From the NCBI GenBank assembly GCA_023406895.1, contig JAEXTV010000007.1:62001-126000 (forward strand): a stretch of 64,000 bases of DNA, given 5' to 3'. The notes under the pieces were generated by a model that saw only the letters and a program-made list of their open reading frames with translations, had not been told where the DNA came from and did not search any database. A program made the position numbers and the translations under genes. Numbering within the stretch: the first letter of the stretch is position 1; each line of letters opens with the position of its first letter. Origin of the DNA: Bacillota bacterium. Its GTDB lineage: Bacteria > Bacillota > Clostridia > Christensenellales > SZUA-584. Below, piece after piece: positions 9,176 through 17,675 of the stretch.

Positions 9176-9838
9176 TTATTTCATCCGGTAAGGCGTTGCG
9201 TAAAGGTCCCGCTTCTTGAGCCCGTTCTTCTTCGCCGTCTGTCCCCATCCGAGATTACCGCCGAGAAAGTACATCCATCTTGGCACCTTCACGCCGATGT
9301 GCACAATTTCTGAAGAAGAATTCGTGCTGTTTATGACCTCCGCCGCCATGCGGTCCACAGCGCCATACAAATCGGCCATCGCTTTTTTCATGAACGGCGC
9401 ATCCTTCGCACCCAGCACCATGCCGCCGCTGCCAAAGCAGACGCCGAAGCCGAAATCCGCGCCGATATGGCGCGCAAAGCTTTTCATCACGCGCACCGCC
9501 TCATCGTTGATCTCGGGCTCCGGAAAACCGCAATTGACAATGGTGAATATTTTTTGTCCCGGTTGGTTGTTTCCGGTGGATGCCGCGTAATCCTCGAGGA
9601 AGCGCGTGAGCATGCCAGGCAGACAGAAGAAATAAAGCGGAAACACAATCAGCAGGGCATCGGCGCTGCGCATGGCTTCATAAGCGGGTTCGCTGTTCTT
9701 CAGGGCTTTACCGACATCGATGATGTCCGCATGAAGCTCGGCGTTAACAAACCGATCTCTGGCAAGCTCGCAAAGCAACGCGGAAACGGACGGTTCTCCC
9801 TTCTTAGGACTTGCGCTGAGTATCGTCACTTTTTTCAT
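9176..9838 (-). CDS. Flavodoxin-like NAD(P)H-dependent oxidoreductase
   Basis: 220 aa. The N-terminal VTILSASPKKGEPSVSALL is the phosphate-binding loop of the NADPH-dependent FMN reductase/flavodoxin fold, followed by the second-strand motif LLIVFPLYFFCLPGMLTRFLED and a GFPE segment at the FMN isoalloxazine site. Probably a cytosolic FMN quinone or FMN reductase-type enzyme; the acceptor is unknown. It starts with a 4-nt overlap on the upstream flavodoxin-family gene, so the two are co-translated and may act together. Confidence 0.85.
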   Translation of the reverse strand: MKKVTILSASPKKGEPSVSALLCELARDRFVNAELHADIIDVGKALKNSEPAYEAMRSADALLIVFPLYFFCLPGMLTRFLEDYAASTGNNQPGQKIFTIVNCGFPEPEINDEAVRVMKSFARHIGADFGFGVCFGSGGMVLGAKDAPFMKKAMADLYGAVDRMAAEVINSTNSSSEIVHIGVKVPRWMYFLGGNLGWGQTAKKNGLKKRDLYATPYRMK

Positions 9839-10392
9839 AATGCCCCTCCCACAATGCGCTTGAGCGTGGTTGCACTCATTGCATTCTTGATCTGACTGTC
9901 TGTGCCGTCGTCAATCCAAACGTCCACGCTGCTGCGGTGTTTTTGCGTGATATCGCAGAAAAGCTGCGCGTCCTGCGTGCTTAAATTCTCACCGTAGCCG
10001 ATCATGATCTGTTTGGGGTAGCTATCATATCGGCGCGGGTGCATGGTGGAGCCGTCTTTGCGCGTTTGAAAAAACGGCAGCATGTTGGGCAGCCAGCGGT
10101 CCAGCGCGTACTTGATGTTGGCGCTGAACTGGCCGAACACCACGGGGACGAGGTAGACCACCACGTCGCTGTTCATCATTGCACGGTTAATGCTGGCGAT
10201 GTCGTCTTTGATGACGCACTCGCCGGGCGTTTTAATCCAGCACCCAAAGCAGCCCACGCAATAGTGGATATCGCCGCGGCCGATCTGCTTTTCCTCAATG
10301 TCAAAGCCCGAAAGCGCTTCCTTCACCTGCGCCAGCAGCCGCGTGTATGCGGTTGTCTGGTAGTCCTTATCGGACAGAATATATGCTTTCAT
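9835..10392 (-). CDS. Flavodoxin-family protein with Cys-rich loop
   Basis: 185 aa with flavodoxin-like alternating strands. The segment YCVGCFGCWIKTPGECVIKDD carries the CxxCxxC...C pattern typical of iron-sulfur flavoproteins and related NAD(P)H oxidoreductases of anaerobes. VYLVPVVFGQFSANIKYALDR corresponds to the FMN-contacting strand and helix. It is first gene of a two-gene operon transcribed away from its TetR regulator. Electron transfer is likely; whether an Fe-S cluster is bound is uncertain, since the Cys spacing is only suggestive. Confidence 0.83.
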   Translation of the reverse strand: MKAYILSDKDYQTTAYTRLLAQVKEALSGFDIEEKQIGRGDIHYCVGCFGCWIKTPGECVIKDDIASINRAMMNSDVVVYLVPVVFGQFSANIKYALDRWLPNMLPFFQTRKDGSTMHPRRYDSYPKQIMIGYGENLSTQDAQLFCDITQKHRSSVDVWIDDGTDSQIKNAMSATTLKRIVGGAL

Positions 10393-10410
10393 TATTCTAT
10401 GCTCCTTAAT

Positions 10411-10470
10411 GTTTACATCGTAAACATAATATCAGCCAATGTTTACAATGTCAACATTATCTGCTATAAT
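10411..10470. promoter_or_regulatory. Divergent promoters sharing two TetR operators
   Basis: Two 15-bp palindromes, GTTTACATCGTAAAC (10411-10425) and GTTTACAATGTCAAC (10441-10455), are spaced exactly 30 bp start to start. Plus promoter for tetR: TTTACA 10442-10447, 17 bp, TATAAT 10465-10470. Minus promoter for the flavoproteins: TTGACA 10449-10454, 17 bp, TATTAT 10426-10431. Both -35 boxes lie in the second palindrome, so one bound repressor could close both promoters. Confidence 0.8.
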
Positions 10471-10513
10471 TTTTTTAATAAATAGTAAAGCTATCGGCAG
10501 CGGAGAGAGGGCT

Positions 10514-11107
10514 ATGACAAAACACAGCTATCATCACGGGGATTTAAAGACAGAACTGATACGCAAAGGGCTCAAGATACTCGACGAGGAAGGGTATGAG
10601 GCTTTTTCGATGCGCAAGGTGGCCACGGCCTGCAATGTGAGCCAAACCGCACCATACCGCCATTTTAAAGATAAGAATGAGCTGATCAAAGCGATTGCTT
10701 TAAACGCGCTGCGTGAATTTGATGAAAGCCTGGAGCGGGCTTTTTCGGACGCTGGCGATCCCAAGGCTCAGCTTAAAGCCATGGGGCGTTATTATGTTCA
10801 GTTTTTCGTGGACAACCCCGAAACCATGCGGCTGCTGTTTTTTAGCCAGGCGCAGGCGTGGATGCGCGAGGCAGTAAAAAATGAGTACCTCTGCGGTGAT
10901 GAGCGCCCGTATTCGGCGCTTGAGATAGCCGTGAAAAATTACAAGGCGGCGTACCCGGATGACGAGAGAACCGAGGACGAGCTGATTGTATATTGCTGGG
11001 GGCTCGTGCACGGCATTGCCGTACTGATTGTGAACGGCGAGCTGCCGGGCGGAGCGGCCGCCATGGCACTGGTAGACAGGGTGATTCAAAGCGAGAAGTT
11101 CTTATAA
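10514..11107 (+). CDS. TetR-family regulator of the divergent flavoprotein pair
   Basis: 197 aa from the ATG with GGAGAGAGG SD; the frame opens at 10439 but that extension lies in the promoter. N-terminal HTH: LKTELIRKGLKILDEEGYEA, then KVATACNVSQTAPYRHFKDK. The C-terminal part with FVDNPETMRLLFF and WGLVHGIAVLIV fits the WHG-type ligand domain. It is divergent from the two flavoprotein genes, with shared operators between them, which makes these its likely targets and also predicts autoregulation. It ends convergently, 16 nt from the end of mfd. Confidence 0.9.
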   Translation: MTKHSYHHGDLKTELIRKGLKILDEEGYEAFSMRKVATACNVSQTAPYRHFKDKNELIKAIALNALREFDESLERAFSDAGDPKAQLKAMGRYYVQFFVDNPETMRLLFFSQAQAWMREAVKNEYLCGDERPYSALEIAVKNYKAAYPDDERTEDELIVYCWGLVHGIAVLIVNGELPGGAAAMALVDRVIQSEKFL

Positions 11108-11123
11108 AAAATGCAATACCTGC

Positions 11124-14100
11124 TTATTCCTCCGCCTTGGCTGTGCAGCAGTGGCGGATGTCGTGCAGAAACTGCAGCAGCGCGTCAACCGCGCCCTGCG
11201 GCGCTTTAAATGTGATGTACGGCGGCTGAGCGCTTCTAAGCTTCGCCGTGTTTTTGTATTTTTGCAGGATAGCGAGCAGCCTTTGCCCGTCAATTGTGCA
11301 GTCGTCGGGGTATTTGAGCGTGAACGCGCCCGCGTTGCGCGTGACCGACACAAGACCAGCGCGCGCGGCATACCGCTTGATCAGTGAAATCAGCATGAGA
11401 TTCTCCACGCTGCGCGGCATCTTGCCGTAGCGGTCCACAATCTCTTCCTTAAGCTGCTTGGCGCTGCCGATGCTCTCGATTGCGGCGATCTTTTTATAGA
11501 CTTCGATGCGCTGAATCTCGTCGTCGATATACGCGGCGGGCACATGAGCACTGAGGCCGATCTCCACGGACGTATCGGCAGGGCGCTCAATACGGTCGCC
11601 CCGAATCTCGGCGACGGCTTCACGCATCATGCGGCAGTACATATCGTACCCCACGGCGGCCATCTGGCCGGATTGCTCCGCGCCGAGGAGGTTGCCCGCG
11701 CCTCTGATTTCGAGGTCTCTCATCGCAATTTTAAAGCCCGCGCCGAGCTCGGTGAACTCGGCAATCGTCGCGAGCCGTTTTTCAGCGTCCGGCGTCATGT
11801 GCGTGCCGGACAGATACGTGAGATACGCATAGGACGTTTTGGCCGCGCGCCCCACACGCCCTTTGATCTGGTAAAGCTGGGCGAGGCCGAATTTATCCGC
11901 CTCGTAGACGATGACCGTGTTCACATTGGGGATGTCGATGCCCGATTCGATGATCGTCGTGCAAAGCAGCACGTCGTACATGTCGTTCATAAAATCAACC
12001 ATCACGTCTTCCATCGCCGTTTCGCCCATGCGTCCGTGGGCCATCGCGACCCGTGCCTCGGGCACATAGCGGCGCAGCTCGGCCGCGAGCCGATCCAGCA
12101 GTGCAATCTGGCGGCACACGAGATACGCCTGTCCGCCGCGGTTCATTTCCCGGGTGATCGCATCGCGCAGCAGCTGTCCCGAATATTCCATCACATAGCT
12201 TTCGGGCGCTTTGCGTTCTTCGGGCGGTGTGTCGAGCACGCTCATATCGCGGATGCCCGTCAGCGCCATCTGCAGCGTGCGCGGAATCGGCGTGGCCGAA
12301 AGCGTCAGCACGTCCACGGTGCGTTTGATATCCTTGATGCGCTCCTTGTGCGACACGCCGAAGCGCTGTTCCTCATCGATCACGAGCAGCCCCAAATCTT
12401 TGTACTTCACGTCGCCGGAGAGCAGCCGGTGCGTGCCGATTACAATATCCACGGTGCCCGCCTTGAGCCCCTTAATGATGCGCGTCTGGTCTCCCGCGGA
12501 GACATAGCGCGACACCATCTCGATGGATACCGCAAATTCTTTGAAACGCTCGCAGAAGGTATGGTAATGCTGGCGAGCGAGCAGCGTGGTCGGCACGAGC
12601 ACGGCGCACTGCCGCCCTTCCATCACGGCCTTAAAGCACGCGCGCATCGCAACCTCGGTTTTGCCGTAGCCCACGTCGCCGAGCAGCAGCCGGTCCATCA
12701 CCTTTTCCTGCTGCATGTCTTTTTTAATCTCTTCAATGCTCTGCAGCTGGCCTTCCGTTTCGTCATACGGAAAGCTGTCTTCAAACTGCCGCTGCCAGAG
12801 CGTGTCTTCGCCGTATTTGTGGCCTTTTTTCGTGAGTCGCTCGCTGTAAATCGAAACGAGATCTTCCGCGAGCTCTTTGACGGCTTTTCTGACTTTTGCC
12901 TTGGTCTGGCCCCATTCGCGCCCGCCGAGCTTGCTGAGCCGCTCACCCTCGCCGCCCATATATTTTTGCACGCGGTCAATCTGGTCGGTCGGTATAAACA
13001 GCTTGTCGCCGTCGCGGTACTCGAGCTCCATATAATCGCGAGAAACATCCTGCACGGTGCGCGTGACGAGCCCTAAGAACCGCCCCTTGCCGTGAATATC
13101 ATGAACGATAATGTCGCCCGGCTTTAAGTCGGTGAAAATGTCCATGCGCTGGCGCGACGATGTGCGGCGGTGCTTGCGTGCAAAGCCATACAGCTCGTGC
13201 TCACCGAGCACGTACACTTTTTCCGAGGTGAGCTCAAAGCCCGAAAGCAGCCTCTCGGGGTAAACGCCCGCTTCTCCTGTGTCCAATCGGCGTTCATCTT
13301 TGATGCACGGCACGCTGAAAGCCGCGTCGGACAGCTCGGAGGAGAGACGTTCCGCGCGCGCAAGGCTGCCGGTCATCAGATACACGCGCCAGCCCGCGCT
13401 CACGCGCCCCTTCACATCCTCCTGAAGCAGCTCGAGCTTGCGGTGATATGAGAGCGCGCTGCGCGCCTTCAAATGCAGCGTGGTTTTGGCTTCGAGATCG
13501 GGAGACTGCGCGATCGTGCAAAGATCGATGATGTCTTGCATACGCTGCGTCAGTTCCGGCAGAGACAGGTACAGCGCCTGCTGCGCTTCGAGTGCCGTGC
13601 CCGTTTTCAATAGCGTGTCGAGTCGGTCGGAAAACTCGGCCATGCGCTGCTGTTCCGTATCCGTCACGCGCCGGTGGTCGTCGAAAAGCACCAATGCATT
13701 CGGCACATAATCGAGCAGGCTGCTGCCGCCGAGCAGATACGCGAAGTTTTCGAGATCGTCAAAATAATGATGCTTTTGCATATGCTGCGCATAGTCGTCA
13801 AACCGCTGCGCGAGCACGGTGTTTTTCGGTTTGGCGGATGCGAAGTAATCGGCGGCGTTTTTGGCGGCATTCGCGCTGAGCACAAGCTCCACGGCGGGCG
13901 GCAGCGTCACCGCGTTAAGGCTTTCGCGGCTGCGCCGCTGGGTGCCCGGGTCAAACGCGTGGATGCTTTCCACCACGGTATCAAAAAAATCGATGCGGTA
14001 CGGCGCGACCGCGCCGGGGCAGAACACGTCGAGTATCTCGCCGCGCCGCGCGGCCTGGCCCGCCGCTTCCACTGCGCCTACGCGCTCGTAGCCCGAAAGC

Positions 14101-14552
14101 ACGAGCTGCTGTATCAGCTGCTCAGGGTCGTACGCGGCGTCTTTGCGGATGGCAATATGCGCATCGGAAAACACATCGGCCGGAACGAGGCGCGCGAGCA
14201 GTGCCTCCTCGCTTAAAAAGGCGATTTTGTTTTCACCGTGCTGCATTTTTGAAATGCCGTCGATACGACGGAACATCACGTCGCGGCTGCGCGCGACGGC
14301 GGCCCGGAGCTGAAGCGGGCGGCGGGGGATAAAAACCGCTTCGTCGATCGCCTCGGCGCCGCTTTCCGCGCTGCCTTCATCCGGGCAGATCACAATCACG
14401 CTGCGCCCCGTCTGCTCTGCAAGCGCGAGCGTGAGGTATGGCTTCAAGCTGTCGGGTACGCCAAAAAGCGAGCAGGGAACCTGTCCCGCCCGCAGCGATT
14501 CTAAAAGCTGTGTAAACACCCCGGACTCGGCGAGGTGTGCCGTGATATGCAT
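11124..14552 (-). CDS. mfd: Transcription-repair coupling factor Mfd
   Basis: 1142 aa, normal length. Mfd removes RNA polymerase stalled at DNA lesions and recruits UvrA. The order is: UvrB-like N-terminal modules, the RNA-polymerase-interacting domain around PGDIIVHDIHGKGRFLG, the RecG-like translocase with Walker A GDVGYGKTEVA, the helicase II box VIDEEQRFG, SATPIPRTLQ, and ESGIDIPNVNTVIV with QIKGRVGR, then the C-terminal TRCF domain. It lies 19 nt downstream of pth and is the last gene of the glmU-HAD-pth-mfd run, a common Firmicute neighbourhood (pth-mfd). Confidence 0.98.
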   Translation of the reverse strand: MHITAHLAESGVFTQLLESLRAGQVPCSLFGVPDSLKPYLTLALAEQTGRSVIVICPDEGSAESGAEAIDEAVFIPRRPLQLRAAVARSRDVMFRRIDGISKMQHGENKIAFLSEEALLARLVPADVFSDAHIAIRKDAAYDPEQLIQQLVLSGYERVGAVEAAGQAARRGEILDVFCPGAVAPYRIDFFDTVVESIHAFDPGTQRRSRESLNAVTLPPAVELVLSANAAKNAADYFASAKPKNTVLAQRFDDYAQHMQKHHYFDDLENFAYLLGGSSLLDYVPNALVLFDDHRRVTDTEQQRMAEFSDRLDTLLKTGTALEAQQALYLSLPELTQRMQDIIDLCTIAQSPDLEAKTTLHLKARSALSYHRKLELLQEDVKGRVSAGWRVYLMTGSLARAERLSSELSDAAFSVPCIKDERRLDTGEAGVYPERLLSGFELTSEKVYVLGEHELYGFARKHRRTSSRQRMDIFTDLKPGDIIVHDIHGKGRFLGLVTRTVQDVSRDYMELEYRDGDKLFIPTDQIDRVQKYMGGEGERLSKLGGREWGQTKAKVRKAVKELAEDLVSIYSERLTKKGHKYGEDTLWQRQFEDSFPYDETEGQLQSIEEIKKDMQQEKVMDRLLLGDVGYGKTEVAMRACFKAVMEGRQCAVLVPTTLLARQHYHTFCERFKEFAVSIEMVSRYVSAGDQTRIIKGLKAGTVDIVIGTHRLLSGDVKYKDLGLLVIDEEQRFGVSHKERIKDIKRTVDVLTLSATPIPRTLQMALTGIRDMSVLDTPPEERKAPESYVMEYSGQLLRDAITREMNRGGQAYLVCRQIALLDRLAAELRRYVPEARVAMAHGRMGETAMEDVMVDFMNDMYDVLLCTTIIESGIDIPNVNTVIVYEADKFGLAQLYQIKGRVGRAAKTSYAYLTYLSGTHMTPDAEKRLATIAEFTELGAGFKIAMRDLEIRGAGNLLGAEQSGQMAAVGYDMYCRMMREAVAEIRGDRIERPADTSVEIGLSAHVPAAYIDDEIQRIEVYKKIAAIESIGSAKQLKEEIVDRYGKMPRSVENLMLISLIKRYAARAGLVSVTRNAGAFTLKYPDDCTIDGQRLLAILQKYKNTAKLRSAQPPYITFKAPQGAVDALLQFLHDIRHCCTAKAEE

Positions 14553-14571
14553 TTTCTTATCCTTAACTCTG

Positions 14572-15183
14572 TCAGTTATACCGGCTCTGCGCCTGTGCCA
14601 CGCCGTCCGTGAGAATCGCTTCCACGGCGTCGGCGGCTCTGGTTAACGTGTCGTAGGCCGCCTGTTTATCGGCATATTCGCCGAGCACATGGTCGATGAT
14701 GTCGCCGTCGGGCTTGCCGATGCCCACACGCACGCGGACAAATTCATCCGTCTGCAGATGGTAGATGACGGATTTCATGCCGTTGTGTGTGCCCGCGCTG
14801 CCGCGTTCCTTGATGCGCACGCTGCCCGTTTTGAGGTCTACATCGTCGTAAACGAGAATGAGCTGGCTCGCTTTGATACCGAGCGCCTTGGCCATCTCTT
14901 TCACGCTCTCACCCGAGTTGTTCATGTATGTCTGCGGCATGCCGAGCACCACGCGCTTCCCGAAAATTTCGCCTTTGCCGATGCGCGCGCTGTATTCATG
15001 CATGCGCACAGGGATGCCGTGGCGCTGGGAGAGGATATCGATCACGTCAAAGCCCGCGTTGTGGCGCGTGTGCGCGTATTTTCCGCCCGGATTCCCAAGA
15101 CCGATGATGTAATAGTCGGCGGTTAAACCGGCGGGAGACTTTTTGCGAAGCTTAGCAGATCCGAATAATTTCCCTGCACGCAT
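14572..15183 (-). CDS. pth: Peptidyl-tRNA hydrolase
   Basis: 203 aa. It releases peptides from prematurely dropped peptidyl-tRNA. Family signatures are IIGLGNPGGKYAHTRHNAGF (catalytic His near residue 41), GMPQTYMNNSGESV, LVYDDVDL with the catalytic Asp, and GSAGTHNGMKS. The core normally begins a few residues before IIGLGNPG; here about 23 extra N-terminal residues precede it. No ATG, GTG or TTG codon lies between 15183 and the core, so the start must overlap the HAD gene by 61 nt out of frame. An AGGAAAGG SD supports the ATG. Confidence 0.96.
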   Translation of the reverse strand: MRAGKLFGSAKLRKKSPAGLTADYYIIGLGNPGGKYAHTRHNAGFDVIDILSQRHGIPVRMHEYSARIGKGEIFGKRVVLGMPQTYMNNSGESVKEMAKALGIKASQLILVYDDVDLKTGSVRIKERGSAGTHNGMKSVIYHLQTDEFVRVRVGIGKPDGDIIDHVLGEYADKQAAYDTLTRAADAVEAILTDGVAQAQSRYN

Positions 15184-15830
15184 GGCGGCACCTTTCCTAA
15201 ATCCCCGATCACGTTGTCGAGCACCAAAAAACCTTCGAAGCCGAGTGCGACGGCGCCCATGTCTTCGCGCACATCGTTGCCCACCACATAGCAGTCCCCG
15301 GCACTGAGCCCGGTGCGATCGAGTATCTCTTTAAAGTATTCCAGATTCGGTTTGCAAAAATGCGAATTATCGTAATAGCTCACATACTCAAAATCATCCG
15401 GGCTCAGCCCCGCCCATTTTATGCGCACATTGGTGGCCGATGAGGGGAATATCGGGTTGGTTGAGAGTATGAGCCGGTATCCTTTTTCCTTGAGTATCCG
15501 GACGGTTTCTACCGCGCGCGCGTCGCTGCGGGCGCATCCGTGAATTTTAGGGAATTCATTGACATAGAATGCGTCCATATGCTCAAGTATCTCAGCCGGA
15601 TCCGTGCCCGACGCTTCCGACACCACCTTGAGGAAAATGTCTCTGTTGAGCATGGCGCCGTCGTTATTGAGTATGGCGTGAATCCCGCTGCCGAATACCA
15701 TTTTGCCGTTCTTGCCGAACAGGCTGTAAAAACCGCATTGCTCAACGAGAGAAAAGTACATGTTCGTGAACTGTTCCATATCCAGTGAGAGCAAGGTGCC
15801 GTCCAGATCAAAGAAGACCGCTTTTCTCAT
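15123..15830 (-). CDS. HAD-superfamily hydrolase
   Basis: 235 aa from the ATG with a GGAGAG SD that overlaps the glmU stop by 4 nt. All four HAD motifs are present: FFDLDGTLLSL (nucleophile Asp and acid/base Asp), LILSTNP, CKPNLEYF (Lys) and VGNDVREDM. A cap domain separates motifs I and II, with a helical C1 cap as in phosphoglycolate-phosphatase-like members. A phosphatase acting on a small cytosolic phosphate ester is likely; the substrate is not predictable. Second gene of the glmU-HAD-pth-mfd run. Confidence 0.88.
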   Translation of the reverse strand: MRKAVFFDLDGTLLSLDMEQFTNMYFSLVEQCGFYSLFGKNGKMVFGSGIHAILNNDGAMLNRDIFLKVVSEASGTDPAEILEHMDAFYVNEFPKIHGCARSDARAVETVRILKEKGYRLILSTNPIFPSSATNVRIKWAGLSPDDFEYVSYYDNSHFCKPNLEYFKEILDRTGLSAGDCYVVGNDVREDMGAVALGFEGFLVLDNVIGDLGKVPPCVQGNYSDLLSFAKSLPPV

Positions 15831-17194
15831 TCTTCTCTCCTTCGTTTGGCCCATCCTTCAATGTTGGTTTGGCGGCTTCTTGCCACGCAGAGCGCGTCTT
15901 CCTCCACGTTTTTCGTGACGGTGGAGCCTGCCGCGATATACGCGCCGTCTCCTATGGTGACGGGCGCGATGAGGTTCACGTTGCAGCCGACAAACGCGTT
16001 TTTGCCGACGACCGTGCGGCTCTTTTTCTTGCCGTCATAATTCACAAACACCACGCCGCAGCCGATGTTGGTTTTCTCGCCGATCTCACCGTCGCCGACG
16101 TAGGTTAAGTGCGATACCTTCGCGCCGTCCTTGATCTCAGCGTTTTTCACCTCCACGAAATCGCCCACGCGGCACCCGTTGCCGACGATGCTGTGCGGAC
16201 GAAGGTACGCGTACGGCCCGATGGTGGAACGGTCGCCCACGGTGGAATCAAGGATCACGGAATTTTGAACGGTGGTCTGTGCGCCGATCGTGCTGCCCGC
16301 AATGCGGCTGCCGGGGTAAAGCACGGCACCCGTTTTGATATGGGTTTTGCCTTCAAGCGTGACGCCCGGATATATGGTCACGTCCGGCTCGATGGTGACG
16401 GCGGCATCAATATAAGTGGTATCGGGATCGATCAGTGTGACGCCCCGCAGCATGTGCTCACGGTTGACGCGCGCGCGCAGCTTCTTCGCCGCGTCCGCGA
16501 GCTGAATGCGGTCGTTCACGCCCATCCACTCATCGTCATCCACGCACGCCACCGCTTCAATAAAGCGGCCCTGGCCCGATATGTATTCAATACAGTCGGT
16601 GAGGTAATACTCGCCCTGCGCGTTGTTGGGCTTTAATGATTTGAGCGCTTCCCTGAGCAGCGCCCGTTCAAAGCAATAGATGGAAAGGTTGATCTCGCGG
16701 ATGGCTTTCTGCGCTTCCGTCGCGTCGCGGTGTTCCACAATGCGGAGCACGCCGCCGTTCTCGCCGCGCAATATGCGCCCATAACCCGTTGCGTCGTTCA
16801 CAGCAGCGGTGAGCAGACACGCGCCGAGCCCGCGCGATGCGGCCGTTTCCGCAAGGCGCTTCAGCGTTTCTGCACGAATCAGCGGCATATCGCCCGCAAC
16901 GATAATCGCATAACCGTCCCCCTCGAGGGACTCGCCTGCGGCCATCACCGCATGGCCGGTGCCGAGCGGCTCGCTCTGACAGGCGAAATTCACGCGCTCA
17001 CCGAAATACTCTTTCACCTTGTCTGCGGCTTTTCCGACGACGAGCACCGGCTTTTCACCGGTCGCTTCGGCGGCGGCATCCACCACCCATTCACAGAGCG
17101 CTTTTCCGGCTGCGTTATGTAAAATTTTAGGAGTCTCCGACTTCATTCGCTTGCCTTCTCCGGCAGCAAGGATAATGGCGATCGTATTGCTCAT
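15827..17194 (-). CDS. glmU: Bifunctional GlmU (GlcN-1-P acetyltransferase / GlcNAc-1-P uridyltransferase)
   Basis: 455 aa, normal length. It makes UDP-GlcNAc for peptidoglycan and other glycans. The N-terminal pyrophosphorylase starts IAIILAAGEGKRMKSETPK and continues with LGTGHAVM and VAGDMPLI. The C-terminal left-handed beta-helix has hexapeptide repeats (such as IGPYAYLRP) with KNAEIKDGAKVSHLTYVGD around the acetyltransferase site and VNYDGKKKSRT. It is the first gene of its operon. Its product is also the precursor of the WecB substrate encoded at 32.7 kb in this window. Confidence 0.98.
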   Translation of the reverse strand: MSNTIAIILAAGEGKRMKSETPKILHNAAGKALCEWVVDAAAEATGEKPVLVVGKAADKVKEYFGERVNFACQSEPLGTGHAVMAAGESLEGDGYAIIVAGDMPLIRAETLKRLAETAASRGLGACLLTAAVNDATGYGRILRGENGGVLRIVEHRDATEAQKAIREINLSIYCFERALLREALKSLKPNNAQGEYYLTDCIEYISGQGRFIEAVACVDDDEWMGVNDRIQLADAAKKLRARVNREHMLRGVTLIDPDTTYIDAAVTIEPDVTIYPGVTLEGKTHIKTGAVLYPGSRIAGSTIGAQTTVQNSVILDSTVGDRSTIGPYAYLRPHSIVGNGCRVGDFVEVKNAEIKDGAKVSHLTYVGDGEIGEKTNIGCGVVFVNYDGKKKSRTVVGKNAFVGCNVNLIAPVTIGDGAYIAAGSTVTKNVEEDALCVARSRQTNIEGWAKRRREE

Positions 17195-17232
17195 TGTGAT
17201 TCTCCCATCGAAAGTCTTGTTTGACTATATAG

Positions 17233-17261
17233 ATATTAGTAGATGACGGCAGGCATGTCAA
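17233..17261 (-). promoter_or_regulatory. Sigma-A promoter of the glmU operon
   Basis: TTGACA (17256-17261), a 17-bp spacer and TAATAT (17233-17238) on the minus strand, about 40 nt before the glmU start. Confidence 0.65.
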
Positions 17262-17361
17262 CAAACTGACGCGAAGTCTTCAAATCAGGCGGTTGAAGTG
17301 CACGATGATCAAGCGCTATTGGCATCGACATATCATGCACTATGGCACCACAATAAACGAA

Positions 17362-17514
17362 AAGTTAGGTTAGCGGTCATTCTATCCACTGTCGTAGTGA
17401 ACGAAGCATCGCGATGTGACTATGAAGTGGATGAGAATCTGTTGCAGATACGGTCCAATACGCAGTCATCGTTTCGCTCCTCACAACGAAGAGGACTGGA
17501 TGACCGAAAAAGTT
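17362..17514. repeat. Dispersed intergenic repeat, family 1, copy a
   Basis: About 153 bp that align along their whole length with 32463-32613. Shared blocks include CGGTCATTCT, GCATCGC, GGATGAGAAT, CGCTCCTC, CAACG and AAAAGTT. There is no open frame of note. The rest of this intergenic stretch (17262-17630) shows nothing else I can name except a segment near 17580, TTCCGGCGCTGCGGAGCCAC, which recurs near 38470 with one or two changes. Confidence 0.65.
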
Positions 17515-17630
17515 GCTTAACCCGCATCACCAAAGGTGACTGATGAGATGTTATTTTATGATAATAAGCAAGACATCTCTTCCGGCGCTGCGGAGCCACC
17601 TCCTTGGGCATAATCTGTGCATACCGCGGC

Positions 17631-17662
17631 AATAAAAAAAGCGGCCAGATACGCTGACCGCT
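17631..17662 (-). terminator. Terminator of pfk
   Basis: GCGG-C-CAG and CTG-A-CCGC form the stem, with a T run (minus strand) at the distal side, 14 nt after the pfk stop. Confidence 0.85.
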
Positions 17663-17675
17663 TCGTTGATCCCTG

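Noticed and set aside
11544..13076. Very long open frame (510 codons) on the plus strand opposite mfd
   Set aside because: It is antisense to strongly conserved mfd motifs, is His/Arg-rich as expected of a G+C-biased shadow frame, and has no SD.
17298..17543. Open frame of 81 codons in the glmU-pfk gap
   Set aside because: It coincides with the dispersed repeat, and the matching copy at 32.5 kb does not preserve the frame.
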